64,000 nucleotides of DNA from contig NZ_CP107030.1 of assembly GCF_027474825.1 (NCBI RefSeq), forward strand, positions 4,344,001 through 4,408,000, in the 5' to 3' direction. The number at the start of each line of letters is the position of its first letter. Positions within the stretch are counted from its first letter, which is position 1. This document shows, piece by piece, positions 6,395 through 17,887 of this stretch. The notes beneath the pieces are model-generated. The model worked only from the letters and a program-made list of their open reading frames with translations. It searched no databases and was not told where the DNA came from. A program made the position numbers and the translations under genes. The DNA is from Maribacter halichondriae (lineage in GTDB: Bacteria > Bacteroidota > Bacteroidia > Flavobacteriales > Flavobacteriaceae).

Positions 6395-9175
6395 ATGTCC
6401 GTATTAGCAGATATAAACCCAAAAGAGAACATAATTATCAAGGGTGCGAAGTTGCACAACCTTAAGAATATAGACGTTGTTATACCACGTAATAAATTGG
6501 TCGTCATCACTGGACTTTCCGGTTCTGGAAAATCGAGTTTAGCCTTTGACACCCTGTATGCCGAAGGGCAACGGCGCTACGTGGAAAGTCTCTCTTCGTA
6601 TGCCAGACAGTTCTTAGGGAAATTGGACAAACCAAAAGTGGACTATATAAAAGGAATCGCTCCGGCCATCGCAATTGAACAAAAGGTCAATTCGACCAAT
6701 CCTAGGTCTACGGTGGGCACGACCACTGAAATCTATGATTATTTAAAACTTCTTTTTGCACGGATAGGAAAAACCATATCACCAATTTCGGGGCGGGAAG
6801 TCAAAAAGGATACGGTCACCGATGTTGTCAATCATGTAAAGCATTTCGAAACGGGAACGAAATTGCTGCTTTTGGCCCCAATATCAATACTTGAAGACCG
6901 TGATACCCTAAAATCATTGCAGCTCTTATCAAAACAGGGATACGCAAGAATAAAGTATGACGGATCCGTAATTCGCATTGACGCCGCTCCCAAAAATATT
7001 ACCAAAAATTTCGAACTGGTCGTCGATCGGATTATCAAGGCCGACGATGAGGCTTTTTATAATCGTTTGGCTAATGCCATCGATAGTACTTTCTTCGAGG
7101 GAAAAGGGGAATGCATTATCGAAGATCTGGAAACCCACAAGCGAACAACTTTTAGCAATAAGTTCGAGCTCGACGGAATGTCTTTCATGGAGCCCAATGT
7201 GCACCTATTCAGTTTCAACAACCCATATGGGGCCTGCCCGAAATGCGAGGGTTATGGGGATGTCATCGGTATCGATGAAGATTTGGTGATATCGAATACT
7301 GCGCTTTCGGTCTATGAAAATGCAATCTTCCCATGGCGGGGAGAATCTATGAGCTATTATCGAAACGAACTTGTTAATTCGGCCTACAAATTCGATTTCC
7401 CCATTCATAAGCCATGGTTCGAGCTTTCTGGGGAACAAAAACAACTTGTTTGGGACGGCAATTCCCATTTCACGGGATTGCATCGCTTTTTTGCTATGTT
7501 AGAGGAGAAAAGTTATAAAATACAGAATCGGGTCATGTTGTCGCGATATCGGGGAAAAACCAAATGTAATGTCTGTAAGGGCAAACGACTGCGAAAAGAG
7601 ACGAACTATGTAAAAGTTGACGGAAAGTCAATTTCAGATCTGGTAGAGCTTCCCATTAAAAAATTGATGACGTTCTTCAAAGGACTTTCGTTAAGCGAAC
7701 ACGATATACAGATTGCTTCCCGCCTATTAAAGGAAATTACCACAAGACTCGGTTTCTTGGATAAGGTGGGGCTGGGTTATCTGAACTTGAACCGAAAATC
7801 GAATACCCTTTCCGGCGGGGAAAGTCAACGTATCAATCTGGCTACATCCCTTGGCAGTAGCCTAGTAGGTTCTATGTACATTTTGGATGAACCCAGTATT
7901 GGGCTACACCCAAAGGACACCGAGAATCTCATCGAGGTTTTGAAATCTTTGCGTGATTTGGGCAACACAGTAATTGTCGTGGAACATGATGAAGATATTA
8001 TGAAAGCGGCCGACGAAGTCATTGATATAGGCCCAGAAGCAGGTACCCATGGTGGCGAAGTCGTTGCTCACGGAACTTTAGAAGAAGTATTACGATCTAC
8101 ATCACTGACGGCAAGTTATTTGAACGGCTCTATGGAAATTGGAGTCCCCAAAGAGCGAAGGACTTCTAAAAATCATATTGCCATCAAAGGTGCCAGGGAA
8201 AATAATTTGAAGAATATAAATGTGACTTTCCCTTTGAATATGTTGACGATGGTGACCGGGGTTTCCGGAAGCGGCAAAAGCACCTTGGTCAAAAAGCTGT
8301 TATATCCCATTATTCTCAAAGAAGTTGGTGGTTACGGAGAGAAAGCCGGGCAATACACCTCCTTTGAAGGAAAATATCAACATCTGAAACATGTTGAATT
8401 CGTTGATCAAAACCCAATCGGGCGTTCTTCACGTTCCAATCCGGTAACCTACATCAAGGCGTATGATGATATTCGTAATCTGTTCGCTTCACAAAAATTG
8501 AGTAAAATCAGAGCGTATCAGGCCAAACACTTTTCGTTCAATGTCGATGGAGGTCGATGCGAAAAATGTAAAGGGGAAGGAGAAATTACTGTTGAAATGC
8601 AGTTCATGGCCGATGTTCATCTAGAATGCGATACCTGCGGCGGCAAACGATTTAAAAAGGAAGTACTTGAAGTTAAATTCGAAGATGCCTCCATTGATGA
8701 TGTGCTTAATATGACCATTGATGATGCCATTGCCTTCTTCGAGAAACATAAACAAACCAAGATAACGACGAAGTTAAAACCTCTGCAAGATGTAGGGTTG
8801 GGCTATGTAACCCTTGGTCAATCTTCCTCTACCCTCTCGGGCGGTGAGGCGCAGCGCATTAAACTTGCTTCGTTCTTGGTAAAAGGAAATACCAAGGATA
8901 AAGCCCTATTCATTTTCGACGAACCCACAACCGGACTCCATTTTCATGATATCAAAAAATTATTGAAATCTTTTAATGCGCTTATCGCCCGAGGACACTC
9001 CATAGTGGTCATAGAACATAATATCGAACTCATTAAATGTGCCGACTATATCATCGACCTCGGGCCAGAGGGTGGTGAAAACGGCGGCAACTTGTTGGCT
9101 GAAGGCACTCCCGAAGAGATTATCCTGAGGCAAGAGTCATTCACCGCGAAATATTTGAGAGAGAAACTAGTATAA
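6395..9175 (+). CDS. uvrA: Excinuclease ABC subunit A
   Basis: A 926-residue damage-sensing ATPase of nucleotide excision repair, which acts as a dimer and loads UvrB at lesions. Walker A motifs are GLSGSGKSS at residues 40-48 and GVSGSGKST near 622. ABC signatures are LSGGESQRI near 472 and LSGGEAQRI near 813, each followed by a Walker B ending in DEPSIGLHP or DEPTTGLH. Zinc-binding Cys pairs are CPKC (about 281), CNVC (about 390), CEKC (about 721) and CDTC (about 745). Length and order are normal for a full UvrA. The gene reads intact, unlike many others in the window. It is divergent from the sigma factor genes. Confidence 0.97.
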   Translation: MSVLADINPKENIIIKGAKLHNLKNIDVVIPRNKLVVITGLSGSGKSSLAFDTLYAEGQRRYVESLSSYARQFLGKLDKPKVDYIKGIAPAIAIEQKVNSTNPRSTVGTTTEIYDYLKLLFARIGKTISPISGREVKKDTVTDVVNHVKHFETGTKLLLLAPISILEDRDTLKSLQLLSKQGYARIKYDGSVIRIDAAPKNITKNFELVVDRIIKADDEAFYNRLANAIDSTFFEGKGECIIEDLETHKRTTFSNKFELDGMSFMEPNVHLFSFNNPYGACPKCEGYGDVIGIDEDLVISNTALSVYENAIFPWRGESMSYYRNELVNSAYKFDFPIHKPWFELSGEQKQLVWDGNSHFTGLHRFFAMLEEKSYKIQNRVMLSRYRGKTKCNVCKGKRLRKETNYVKVDGKSISDLVELPIKKLMTFFKGLSLSEHDIQIASRLLKEITTRLGFLDKVGLGYLNLNRKSNTLSGGESQRINLATSLGSSLVGSMYILDEPSIGLHPKDTENLIEVLKSLRDLGNTVIVVEHDEDIMKAADEVIDIGPEAGTHGGEVVAHGTLEEVLRSTSLTASYLNGSMEIGVPKERRTSKNHIAIKGARENNLKNINVTFPLNMLTMVTGVSGSGKSTLVKKLLYPIILKEVGGYGEKAGQYTSFEGKYQHLKHVEFVDQNPIGRSSRSNPVTYIKAYDDIRNLFASQKLSKIRAYQAKHFSFNVDGGRCEKCKGEGEITVEMQFMADVHLECDTCGGKRFKKEVLEVKFEDASIDDVLNMTIDDAIAFFEKHKQTKITTKLKPLQDVGLGYVTLGQSSSTLSGGEAQRIKLASFLVKGNTKDKALFIFDEPTTGLHFHDIKKLLKSFNALIARGHSIVVIEHNIELIKCADYIIDLGPEGGENGGNLLAEGTPEEIILRQESFTAKYLREKLV

Positions 9176-9184
9176 GGTTTTATT

Positions 9185-9469
9185 TTATTTAAAGAAAAAG
9201 AGATAGACAAGATAAACAAGAGAACCCAAACAGATAAAGGAAATCAAATAAAGCAAAATTTCATGGCTAGCGGCTTTCCTGGCCCTTTTTCGAATCTTGT
9301 TCTTAATAATAGCCAACTCCTCGGGACTTGCTTTTTTGAATTCCAATTCTGTTTTTCCAGATTGTTCATAAAATAGATCCTTCAATTCTTTAATATTTCG
9401 TCTTTTTAGTAGTGCCCGATTTTGTCTTAAACTAACGATTGCACTGGCCATACTTCCTTCGCCACCCAT
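9185..9469 (-). CDS. Small conserved protein with C-terminal membrane helix
   Basis: A 94-residue protein starting MGGEGSMASAIVSLRQNRALL. The first 65 residues are basic and helical, and the last 22 (ILLYLISFICLGSLVYLVYL) form a transmembrane helix. The polarity suggests a tail-anchored protein with a cytoplasmic basic domain. I know similar short flavobacterial proteins only as hypothetical. It is convergent with uvrA with a 9-bp gap. A near-match -7 element (TATATTTT on the minus strand, 9500-9507) lies 31 bp upstream. Confidence 0.65.
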   Translation of the reverse strand: MGGEGSMASAIVSLRQNRALLKRRNIKELKDLFYEQSGKTELEFKKASPEELAIIKNKIRKRARKAASHEILLYLISFICLGSLVYLVYLFFFK

Positions 9470-9593
9470 TATATCTTACATTTTAAACAATTAGTGTTTA
9501 AAATATAGATTTTGTTTCATAAGAAGAAATATTTTCTACTTAATAAATAATTAATCGATTGATTATCAACATTTTATGCTTGATATTGGTTTT

Positions 9594-9610
9594 TTGGCAC
9601 GCTGTTTGGT
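9594..9610 (+). promoter_or_regulatory. Possible sigma-54 promoter
   Basis: TTGGCACGCTGTTTGGT resembles the sigma-54 consensus YTGGCACGRNNNTTGCW with two mismatches, one of them in the -12 GC pair (GG here). Spacing of the -24 and -12 parts is correct and the start codon is 52 bp downstream. No TAnnTTTG element is seen before this gene. Confidence 0.4.
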
Positions 9611-9661
9611 ATATACCTATCGAATGTAAATAGTTGCATTCAGGAATTAAAACCTTATATC

Positions 9662-10906
9662 ATGAGAAATTTAGTACTCCTTTTTTCGGCCCTCATTTTA
9701 GGCACCTCAGGTGTCATGGCCACAAGTACAAACGAAGATAAGGTTGCAACACGCAATGCTTATAATTACAACAACTCTTTCATCTTTGTTGAAAATGGCA
9801 TTACGTTTTCAGTATTTCCTGATGGCGAGTTTGATTTTTACGTTGAAAATTATGTGAACGGACGAAGAAACAAAATAACCTTTAATACAGGTTTTGATTA
9901 CAGTCCGTATGCCCAATATGATGACTATGGTGCCGTTATTCAAGTAGAGAATACACCTATTTATTATGACTATTACGGTCGCGTGACCCAAATCGGTGAT
10001 GTCGATGTTGCCTACCGAAATGGCAGGGTCTTTAGAATGGGTGGCATGAATGTCTATTATAATAATCGAGGTTTTTACGATTATCACACGGGTTACATTA
10101 ACATCTACAATAGAAGTTATGTGTACCGACCTTTTCACCGATGGTTTGCAAGGCCCGCTTTAGGATTCTGCTTGGTATTCAACAGTCCTTATAGAAGGTA
10201 TTACAGTCCATTCCGATATACGTATTACAATCCATATCGTAACAACCGTCGATGGGGTTATGCTAAAATTGGAAGAGAGCACAGATATAATAAAGTGCGA
10301 CGAGAAAGAGCTACGGTATATAGAAACGACAAACGTGTTGCAGTACGTGAGAATAACAGGGTTCGTAGAGGTGATGCCGTCAGAAGCAATAGAACCGTGG
10401 ATACCGGACGAAGGAATGCAACCCGTAAAAGTGAGATTGCACGGAACAATGGAGGTGTAAGCAGAACGGCTAATGTAAGGTCAAACCGTTCGAACGGTAA
10501 GGTCGCCGGCAGAACAGCCGTAGACCGCTCAAAAAGAGTAGAAAGTAGAAGTGTACGTAAAGTAGATGGACGCTCAAATACCGGACGTAAGGTTGCCCAA
10601 AGGTCAACGACAGTTCGTTCCCCAAAAGGGAATGCCGTTACCAAAAGAACTGTAACGCAAACGCCGAGAAGTCGTACGGTAGCTAGAAGTACGAAGACGT
10701 ACAAAAGGCCACAGAGTAGCTCTACCAATAGTGCTGTGAGCAAGGCTCCTTCTAGAAGCAGAAATACGGTCGCCCGAAGCTCGGCCCCTAGTAAAAGTAC
10801 GGTCTCAAGAAGTACCTCTTCGAGAAGTCGAGTGAGCAAAGCTCCTGCTAGAAGCAGCAGAAGTAATACAAAGTCGATTTCTACACGAAGTAGAGGAAGA
10901 CAATAA
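9662..10906 (+). CDS. Secreted protein with Tyr-rich domain and Arg/Ser-rich basic tail
   Basis: A 414-residue exported protein. Residues 1-20 (MRNLVLLFSALILGTSGVMA) are a signal peptide. Residues about 35-180 are rich in Tyr, Asn and Arg and contain repeated strand-like units (VYYNNRGFYDY, ITFNTGFDY). From about residue 200 to the end the chain is almost entirely Arg, Ser, Thr, Lys and Val, with repeats such as KAPSRSRNTVARSS and KAPARSSRSN, and should be disordered and very basic. I do not recognise the family. Binding to acidic surface polysaccharide, DNA or RNA outside the cell is conceivable but only inference. A strong terminator follows. Confidence 0.8.
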   Translation: MRNLVLLFSALILGTSGVMATSTNEDKVATRNAYNYNNSFIFVENGITFSVFPDGEFDFYVENYVNGRRNKITFNTGFDYSPYAQYDDYGAVIQVENTPIYYDYYGRVTQIGDVDVAYRNGRVFRMGGMNVYYNNRGFYDYHTGYINIYNRSYVYRPFHRWFARPALGFCLVFNSPYRRYYSPFRYTYYNPYRNNRRWGYAKIGREHRYNKVRRERATVYRNDKRVAVRENNRVRRGDAVRSNRTVDTGRRNATRKSEIARNNGGVSRTANVRSNRSNGKVAGRTAVDRSKRVESRSVRKVDGRSNTGRKVAQRSTTVRSPKGNAVTKRTVTQTPRSRTVARSTKTYKRPQSSSTNSAVSKAPSRSRNTVARSSAPSKSTVSRSTSSRSRVSKAPARSSRSNTKSISTRSRGRQ

Positions 10907-10935
10907 AGATAGTTTTTAGGTTGGTTAGTTGTTTG

Positions 10936-10972
10936 GCCCCGTAGCGAATTCGTTCGCTGCGGGGCTTTTTTT
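10936..10972 (+). terminator. Rho-independent terminator after the Arg/Ser-rich gene
   Basis: Stem GCCCCGTAGCGAA (10936-10948) with TTCGCTGCGGGGC (10953-10965, one wobble), TTCG tetraloop and seven T. Confidence 0.88.
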
Positions 10973-11102
10973 AATCAAGTCTATTTTAAAATTCGAGATG
11001 TCACGCTAAGCTTGCCAAAGTGTTGCCGAAGAATCTATTGCAATGATTATTTGGTTATCATGGAATAACATTGAATATATAAGGAGGATACTCGAAATTT
11101 GA

Positions 11103-12559
11103 CTATTTCTTTCCTAAAAATTTAGAAATCACCCCAAAGACATCCTCTGAAATCTTAAAGCGATATAGAACTCCAATATACATTGCGGTCATCAGAATAC
11201 TTTTTAGCACAATATTTAAAATAGGATGAAAAGGAAACTGCAAGGGGTAGAATAATGCCGCAATCAACAAAAGTAAAGCCAACACTTTAAAAGTTTCTGA
11301 AGTAAACGGCCCTATATTGAACTTTAGCTTCACGTAAATCAATTTTACCGTGTTGTAAATAAAGAATGCGGAAAAACTGGCAATGGCCGCACCGTCAAGT
11401 CCATATTTAGGAATTAGCCATATGTTGAACACTATGGCCAATATGGCCAAAAGAATACCCATCAACAAAATAGCACGATAATAGTCGGAATTGTATAGAA
11501 TAGAGTTGTTGTTTCCCAATAGGGCATCGTAGACTTTCGCCAGCCCGATCCAAAAACGATCATAAAGCCACCTCGATACTTATCAGGGAGCATATTGTAC
11601 AAATCATCAAGGTTCAATAGGATAAGAAGAAAAAGTAGGCCAGCGACAATGAACAACGTAAGAGAACTTTTCTGATACAATTTTTTTAGGGAAACATTAT
11701 CCTTTTTGTTCAAATGTTCTGCGGTCAACGGGTAGGTAATCTGATGCATCGATCGTGAAGGAACGGCAATGACCGTCGCGATAAATCCCGCAACGGCATA
11801 GTAGGCTACATTTTCAATCTCAATAAAATTGTTGATCATGACCTTATCTACTTCCAAAAGTATGATTGCGGTTGAGCCTCCAACGATGATCAAGGTGCTG
11901 TACTGAATGATACTTTTAGTGTTTTCCGGAAATTGAAATGAAAGTTTCGGCATTCTCAGACGATACGCATATAGTTTCATAATCAGCATTCGCAGGATAT
12001 AAAATCCTACCAAGGCTTTGATAAAGAATTCAATCGAGATAACCTCAAAAATCAACAATATCAGCAAAAGTGTCTGCCCAACCCGACAAAATATTTCTTT
12101 CATAAAGTTCCCAAAGACGGATTTCATGCGAATGCGCGCCCAGGCATAAAAGACCTCAAAATAGGCCATGGTCAAGCCGATCAAGAAAATATACCAGACA
12201 TAATCCTTAACGATTGAGTTTTTATTGGAAAGCAAATCACCAATGGTATCATACGCAAAATAACTGATCAAGGTGATGGGAACAATAAGCGCCAATGGCA
12301 ATAGAAGCATCAAGGTTAAAAAACCATCTTGGGTTTTTTCGTCTTCAAATCCACTATAGAATTTTATCAAGGTATTCGGTACACCAAAAGCCAATATTGG
12401 CATCAACACCGCAGAAGCCGACCAAATGACCTGTATGAGACCATAGTATTGGTCTTCCATAAAATTCGTATATAAAAACAAGGTGTTCAACGCCCCGATA
12501 CCAAACCCGACATAGGTTATCATGGTATTGTTCAACGATTGTTTTAAAACGATTCCCAT
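11103..12559 (-). CDS. Polysaccharide flippase (Wzx/MATE-like), broken by a frameshift
   Basis: About 485 residues when read through one frameshift. It is an integral membrane protein with a dozen or so hydrophobic helices starting MGIVLKQSLNNTMITYVGFG, typical of the polysaccharide biosynthesis/lipid-linked oligosaccharide flippase family. Residues 1 to about 335 are in one frame; after a run of five A at 11552-11556 the sequence continues in the next frame as WIGLAKVYDALLGNNN and reaches the true end SKFLGKK. One missing base in that run restores a single frame. The start overlaps the glycosyltransferase stop as TAATG, so the two are translationally coupled. Role: moving lipid-linked glycans across the inner membrane. 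Confidence 0.82.
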
Positions 12560-13828
12560 TAAAGTTGTTTGACGAGTTGTTCGGTCAGGGCCTTGCGCCT
12601 ATAATCTTCGACTCCTTTTGAATTGACATACAACGTGCCACTTTTAAACGCCTTGAAACATTCCAAAATTGTCTTTTTTAAATTTTCATGCGATGTATAG
12701 TCGAATACTACACCTGTATTGGTTTGCGCAATGATATGACCAGCATCCCATTTTTTTGGTCCCACTGCCAATATCGGCCTTCTTGCGGCCATATATTCGA
12801 ATAACTTTCCGGGATGATACCCTGTGTTTCTTCCGAATCAATTTCGATCAACAGAAGCATTTGAGCCCGTTGTTGACGACGTACTGCTTCGGCATGCGAA
12901 ACGTAACCTTTAATCTTTAAATATGGCCCCAGTTCATAGCGATACAGTGTATCAAGCACGTCTTGCCCTACAACGCCCAAAAACTCGATTTGGAGACTCG
13001 ACCTGAACAGCTCGTTTTCCGTAGCCAATTCAGAAAGCACCTTCCACAGGTTTTTGGGGTTTCTTCCTGTAAGTAATGACCCTATATGCGCTAGAGTAAA
13101 TCTATTATCGATATTAGCACCACCGGTGTAGTCTGAATCATAGCCATTGGTTATTACCGATATAGATTGGTCCGTACTTTTTTCAAACTCCTTTTTTGTG
13201 GTAGGGCTTGTTACGATGATTTCATCTGCATTTTGTAACACCGATCGCTCTAGGTCTTTATGCTTTTTTTGGGACGCTTTGGTCAATCGTAGTTTTTTAT
13301 GATACCCTATAGACGTCCAAGGGTCTCTAAAATCGGCAATCCAGCGCACATTTCGATTTGATTTTAAGGTGTTACCGATAAGGTGGACGCTATGCGGAGG
13401 GCCTGTAGTAATTATAGTATTGATGCATTCTTTATCCAAAACATCTTTTAGAAATTCGACAGAAGGATTGATCCAATTTTTTCTGGCATCGGGTATAAAA
13501 AATTTCCGCGTACCCAGAGCATCAATTTTTCAAGCACGGATTGATTCTTTGTCTGGATGATACCCGAGCTGATACGTTTTGTTTTTTTAGGCATCAACAG
13601 TCCCGCCCAGCCGTAAGGTTCTTTAATCGGATGTTTATATATTTTAAGGTTTTTCGAGACCTCGTTAATCAACGAAGGGTCTTGTATTGGATAATGCGGA
13701 TTTTCAGGGATGTACAAAACAGGCTCGATATCAAATTCAGGAAGGTACTTTACGAATTTCAACCATCGTTGTACACCGGGGCCGCCTGCGGGTGGCCAAT
13801 AATACGTAATGATAAGTACCTTTTTCAT
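12559..13828 (-). CDS. Glycosyltransferase family 4-like, broken by two frameshifts
   Basis: About 423 residues after repair of two frameshifts. The start MKKVLIITYYWPPAGGPGVQ is the usual N-terminal strand and glycine-rich loop of GT4 enzymes. The first break is at a run of six A, 13497-13502, where GNFLYP should continue as PDARKNWINPSVEF. The second is near 12809-12813, where GIIPES should read GIIPGKLFEYMAARRPIL, a normal GT4 sugar-nucleotide binding segment. The enzyme probably adds a sugar to a surface glycan. It is upstream of and coupled to the flippase. Confidence 0.82.
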
Positions 13829-13862
13829 TGGGTATGGTAGGTTAGATTACGGGATACTCCGT

Positions 13863-13890
13863 GTAGAGAGGCAAGGCATTGCCTCTCTAC
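13863..13890. repeat. 28-bp perfect palindrome at the end of the YfhO gene
   Basis: Arms GTAGAGAGGCAA (13863-13874) and TTGCCTCTCTAC (13879-13890) around GGCA. It includes the stop codon of the upstream gene. There is no T tract, so it is either a weak processing/termination hairpin or a dispersed palindromic repeat. Confidence 0.6.
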
Positions 13891-16332
13891 GACGGTTTTT
13901 GTTCTTCTTCCTTGCGTGACCGCCAAAAAGAAAATCCGATTCCGCCGATAATGATCAATCCGAGCAAAATTGAACTCGCCAACGTAATCGTACTCCCTTT
14001 TTCGATGACGGGAGGCTCAAATTTAAATTCAATGGTATGTTCGCCCGCTGGAACTTTTAGCGCTCGAAGCACATAATTTACCTTGAAATGATCGGTCAAT
14101 TTTCCGTCGATATAGGTATTCCATCCCGGGGCATAATACATTTCCGAAAAAACGGCAACTCCCATTTTATCATTTTTGCTTTGATACGTAAGATGGTTGG
14201 GTTTATAATCGGTAAGTTCTATTGAGGCGGTGGAATCCACTTTAAAATTAAACTGATTGATGGTCGGAAATACCTCGGTATTCACCAGAGCTTCTTTCTT
14301 TTCGTCAAAATCTTTCAGCCCCAGCAGTTCGTCATTGGCGTTTTTAACTTCCTTCAGTCTTTCTATAAACCAAGCATTACCATTGGCATCAGGATTAAGT
14401 GCGGGATATTGATTTCCTTCCTCATCTTGCTGAACTACATATTTAACGTTCAACATGTTCAAAACCTTAATGTTGCCTTGTGCGATATGGAAATAGAAAA
14501 GATCCTCCATGCCTGCAGGTTTCGCGGCATGGTATCCTGAAATGGCCTGATGAAAGTACGATGTGCCGGCACCTTCGAAGCCCTCAACTTGATTGAAGAC
14601 CCTAAAAACATCCTTATCCTTTAAAATCTCTTGATGAACCGGAGTTTCTTGAAAAGGCTGTGTCATTCTTCTTTTGGCTACAAAATCGTCATTGTTCACA
14701 TATCGTTGGCTCACGCCGACCAAATCAAAAACAATAAGGATTCCTAAAACAATGATCACAAGGTTCTCCTTGATTTTTCCTTTCAAGAAAAACCATAGTG
14801 CCAAAGCAGCTAGAAAGACATATGCCAAAGAGCGAAAGAGGTCACTATTGTATTCCGCTTTGCGATCCAACTTAATCAGTTCGAGTACTTCATCTCCATA
14901 AAACTGTTTTACGGTCGGGTCGTGGTATCCCGAAAAGCTGAACATCCCTTTAACCAATAATAATAAGACCCCAATACCGAGAACGGTAAAAAACGAGATT
15001 TTTAGCGCTTTGATCTTTTTTATCTTTTGAGACATATTCATTGAACAGCACACTAAGGCCCAATATGGCCAAAATCGGCACACAGAGTTCCAAGATTACC
15101 TGTATAGAGGATACTGCACGAAATTTATCATACAGCGGAAAATAATCGATCATAAAATTGGTAAGCACGCTAAAGTTTTTGCCCCATGAAAGCACCAATG
15201 ACATAATCGTGCCCCCTAAGAGCCACCATTTGGCACGACCTTTTACCAAAATCAAGGCCAAAATGAAAAGGAAAAAGATAATAGCCCCAATATAGGCTGG
15301 CCCTGAGGTACCCGGTTGCTCTCCCCAATACAGCTGCAGGTTTTTTGTAAAGTCCAACGATTGGCTTCTAGTGATGCCCTTGTCTATGAGAAAATCGTAC
15401 ACCTTTGAGTTTTCCCCTAAATCTTCTAGGCTTCCGCCGCCGAAAAGTCGTGGTACGAAAAGATTCATCGACTCCGCTATGCCATAACTCCACAAGGTGA
15501 TGTATTCTTTGCTAAGTCCGTCTGTATTTTCTTTGGGAGACCCGTCATAGTTGATTGTGATTTCAGATTTACCTCGTGTACTCCAATCCGCATATTCCTT
15601 GGTTGCCATCAAACTTGTTGCATTGGCCGCAATACCGAGAAAAACAGCCGCTAAAAGTATGCCCACCGAAATAAAATAGTGTTTCAATTTTTTCTTCCGA
15701 ATGGCATCGACCAAATAGGCTACTCCTAAAATCAATACCAACAACATAAAATAGTAGGTCATCTGGTAGTGGTTGGCCACAATTTCGAGGGCCATGGCCA
15801 CGGCAGTCAGCACAAATCCCCATAGATACTTTTTCCGAAAGACAAGGACAATACCTCCTAAAACCATAGGCAAATACCCAATGGCATGAGCCTTTGCATT
15901 GTGCCCCGCCCCGAAGATTATTATCAGATAGGTCGAAAAGCCAAAGGCTAACGCCCCTACTATTGCAAGTCGATAATCAATCTTTAAACAACAAAGCAAA
16001 ATATAAAACCCAATAAAATAGAGAAAGAGATAATCGGCAGGTCGGGGAAGAAAACGAATCAACCGATCCAATTTCTTCACATAATCATGGGGGTAATACG
16101 CACCCAACTGAAAAGTAGGCATTCCTCCATAAGCACTATTGGTCCAATACGGCTCTTCGCCCGAACGTTTTCTAAAATCGTTCTGCTCTTTGGCCATACC
16201 GGTATATTGGATAATATCCGACTGTTCAATGACTTTCCCCTGAAGTACGGGATTGAAGTAAGCCAATGCAGTAATAACAAAGAAAACAACTACGAAAAAA
16301 TGGACAAAGAAAGCTTTTAAACCTGTTTGCAT
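13887..16332 (-). CDS. YfhO family membrane protein, broken by a frameshift
   Basis: About 814 residues when one extra base is removed. Start MQTGLKAFFVHFFVVVFFVI; many membrane helices in the first 450 residues with the loop WTNSAYGGMPTFQLGAYYPH, and a large extracytoplasmic domain before a last helix ending in SFWRSRKEEEQKPS. The architecture is that of YfhO proteins, linked elsewhere to glycosylation of teichoic acids or other surface polymers. The break falls between 14999 and 15021, where runs of five and six T lie; shortening the first of them joins the frames. It is upstream of the glycosyltransferase on the same strand, separated by the palindrome. Confidence 0.85.
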
Positions 16333-16366
16333 GAAATGGTTTAAGGGGTTGGTGGTGCTAAAATAA

Positions 16367-16630
16367 TCAATCTACCTCCTCAAAATCAATATACTCCCCA
16401 ACTTTTTCAGAAGATGAACCGTTCTTATTGGGTTTCTTATCGATAACAACATCCCCCACCCTTTCCTCGTCGGCACCTTGTTGGCTCATGAAGTCACCGA
16501 ACTTTTCTTGAAAATGGGCTTCGGTCTTTTTGGCCGCATAGCTGAAAAGCTTGGGCGCCAATAAACGTATCACCATTTTGAGCAGGTAGTAGACCAGTAG
16601 TATTACTAATATCGTCTTTAAAAAAGCCAT
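16367..16630 (-). CDS. DUF4834 family small membrane protein
   Basis: An 87-residue protein starting MAFLKTILVILLVYYLLKMV, with one transmembrane helix at the N-terminus and a polar tail ending VGEYIDFEEVD. I recognise this as the Bacteroidota DUF4834 type, in which the acidic YIDFEEVD ending is characteristic. Function unknown. It lies 34 bp upstream of the YfhO gene on the same strand and has an exact -7 element at 16651-16658, so it may lead that unit. Confidence 0.8.
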   Translation of the reverse strand: MAFLKTILVILLVYYLLKMVIRLLAPKLFSYAAKKTEAHFQEKFGDFMSQQGADEERVGDVVIDKKPNKNGSSSEKVGEYIDFEEVD

Positions 16631-16650
16631 TTATTTTGATTTCAACATAT

Positions 16651-16658
16651 CAAAAATA
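16651..16658 (-). promoter_or_regulatory. -7 promoter element for the DUF4834 gene
   Basis: The minus strand reads TATTTTTG, an exact TAnnTTTG match 21 bp before the ATG at 16630. Confidence 0.6.
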
Positions 16659-16734
16659 CAATTCTCACGTTGTATTAAGAGGGCAAAAGTCTTAAAATAT
16701 TAATAAATTCAGCTTTATGGGGCATCCGTTTGAA

Positions 16735-17823
16735 ATGAATAGCATCAAGCAATTGCTACTGTTACACGTGTTCATCTTACCCATTTTTGGAATTTCGCAG
16801 TATACCGATGTTATCAATTCTAATCGACCTGGACTTTCCGTTAGTGCCTATGCCGTTGGTAAAAACGTAATTCAAGCCGAAGTTGGCGGATTCTACGAAC
16901 AAAGCGACCACAGTCTTTTGAACACCCAATCGAATATCTGGGGTGGCGACCTTTCCTTACGCTACGGACTGCTGTTCGAACAATTGGAACTCAATTACGA
17001 AGGTACCTACCAGACACAAAATGTCGATTTTTCAAATACACTGACCAATGAACGGTTTACCGATTTTTCAAGGAATAGACTAGGTCTTAAATTTCTAATC
17101 TATGACCGTTATAAAAATCCAGAGCGGAACAAACCCAATTTATACAGTTGGCGAAAGAATTATGTTTTTCAGTTGAAAAATCTGATTCCCTCCGTGTCAC
17201 TTTATGGTGGAGCTACTTTCAATCTGGGCGACAATCCGTTTTATGTGGGCGACCCAACAGTTTCCTATCGCGGAATGGTTGCCACCCAAAGTAGACTTAC
17301 CCCAAGATTCGTTCTGATTACCAATATTGCTTATGACCGAATTTCAACAAATTTCCCTGAATTGAGTTATTTGGCTTCAATTTCATATGCCTTTCGAAAC
17401 CCGAAATGGAGTGCCTTCGTTGAAAATCAAGGCATTAAAAGCGACCGTTATTCAGATGTACTTATACGAGGCGGTGTAGCACATTTATTGAACGAAGATT
17501 TACAGGTAGATATGAATATGGGCGCCAGCTTTAAAAATACACCTTCGAGAATCTTCGTTAGTATGGGCGCATCGTATCGTTTCGACCTTCACAGCGACCC
17601 GGCGCCTAAGGCCATAGATGAGCAGAATGCAGGAGAAAATGGCGGCCCCATCAAAAAGAACGCAATGAAGAAAAAAGAGCGGGAGGCCAAAAAGAAGAAA
17701 AAAGGCACCGGAGCAGAGGACATTGATTTAGGTCCTTCAAAAAAACAACTTCGAAAGCTTAAGAAGGCCGAAAAGAAAAAGAAGAAAAACAAAAAAGATG
17801 ATAAAGACGAAATCGAGTTTTAG
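16735..17823 (+). CDS. Outer-membrane transporter-like beta-barrel with Lys-rich tail
   Basis: About 362 residues. The likely start MNSIKQLLLLHVFILPIF gives a signal peptide ending near GISQ; an upstream in-frame ATG at 16717 would add six polar residues that spoil it. The mature part opens with DVINSNRPGLSVSAYAVGKN, typical of the putative phenol-degradation MetA-like transporter group of flavobacteria, and continues as alternating beta strands. The last 55 residues are a run of Lys, Glu and Ala (KKNAMKKKEREAKKKKK and more) ending DEIEF, which is not part of a barrel. Substrate unknown. The stop codon lies in a weak AT-rich hairpin (17821-17840). Confidence 0.75.
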   Translation: MNSIKQLLLLHVFILPIFGISQYTDVINSNRPGLSVSAYAVGKNVIQAEVGGFYEQSDHSLLNTQSNIWGGDLSLRYGLLFEQLELNYEGTYQTQNVDFSNTLTNERFTDFSRNRLGLKFLIYDRYKNPERNKPNLYSWRKNYVFQLKNLIPSVSLYGGATFNLGDNPFYVGDPTVSYRGMVATQSRLTPRFVLITNIAYDRISTNFPELSYLASISYAFRNPKWSAFVENQGIKSDRYSDVLIRGGVAHLLNEDLQVDMNMGASFKNTPSRIFVSMGASYRFDLHSDPAPKAIDEQNAGENGGPIKKNAMKKKEREAKKKKKGTGAEDIDLGPSKKQLRKLKKAEKKKKKNKKDDKDEIEF

Positions 17824-17887
17824 ATAGGTTATCTATTTTTAATCTATTACTTCTTTGAATTTTATTCGCTAATATTGACCCTACAAA

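Noticed and set aside
10258-10839. Long minus-strand open frame of 193 codons opposite the Arg/Ser-rich protein
   Set aside because: It is Leu/Thr/Arg-rich only because the sense strand is Arg/Ser-rich; no start context, no promoter, and composition explained by the antisense frame.
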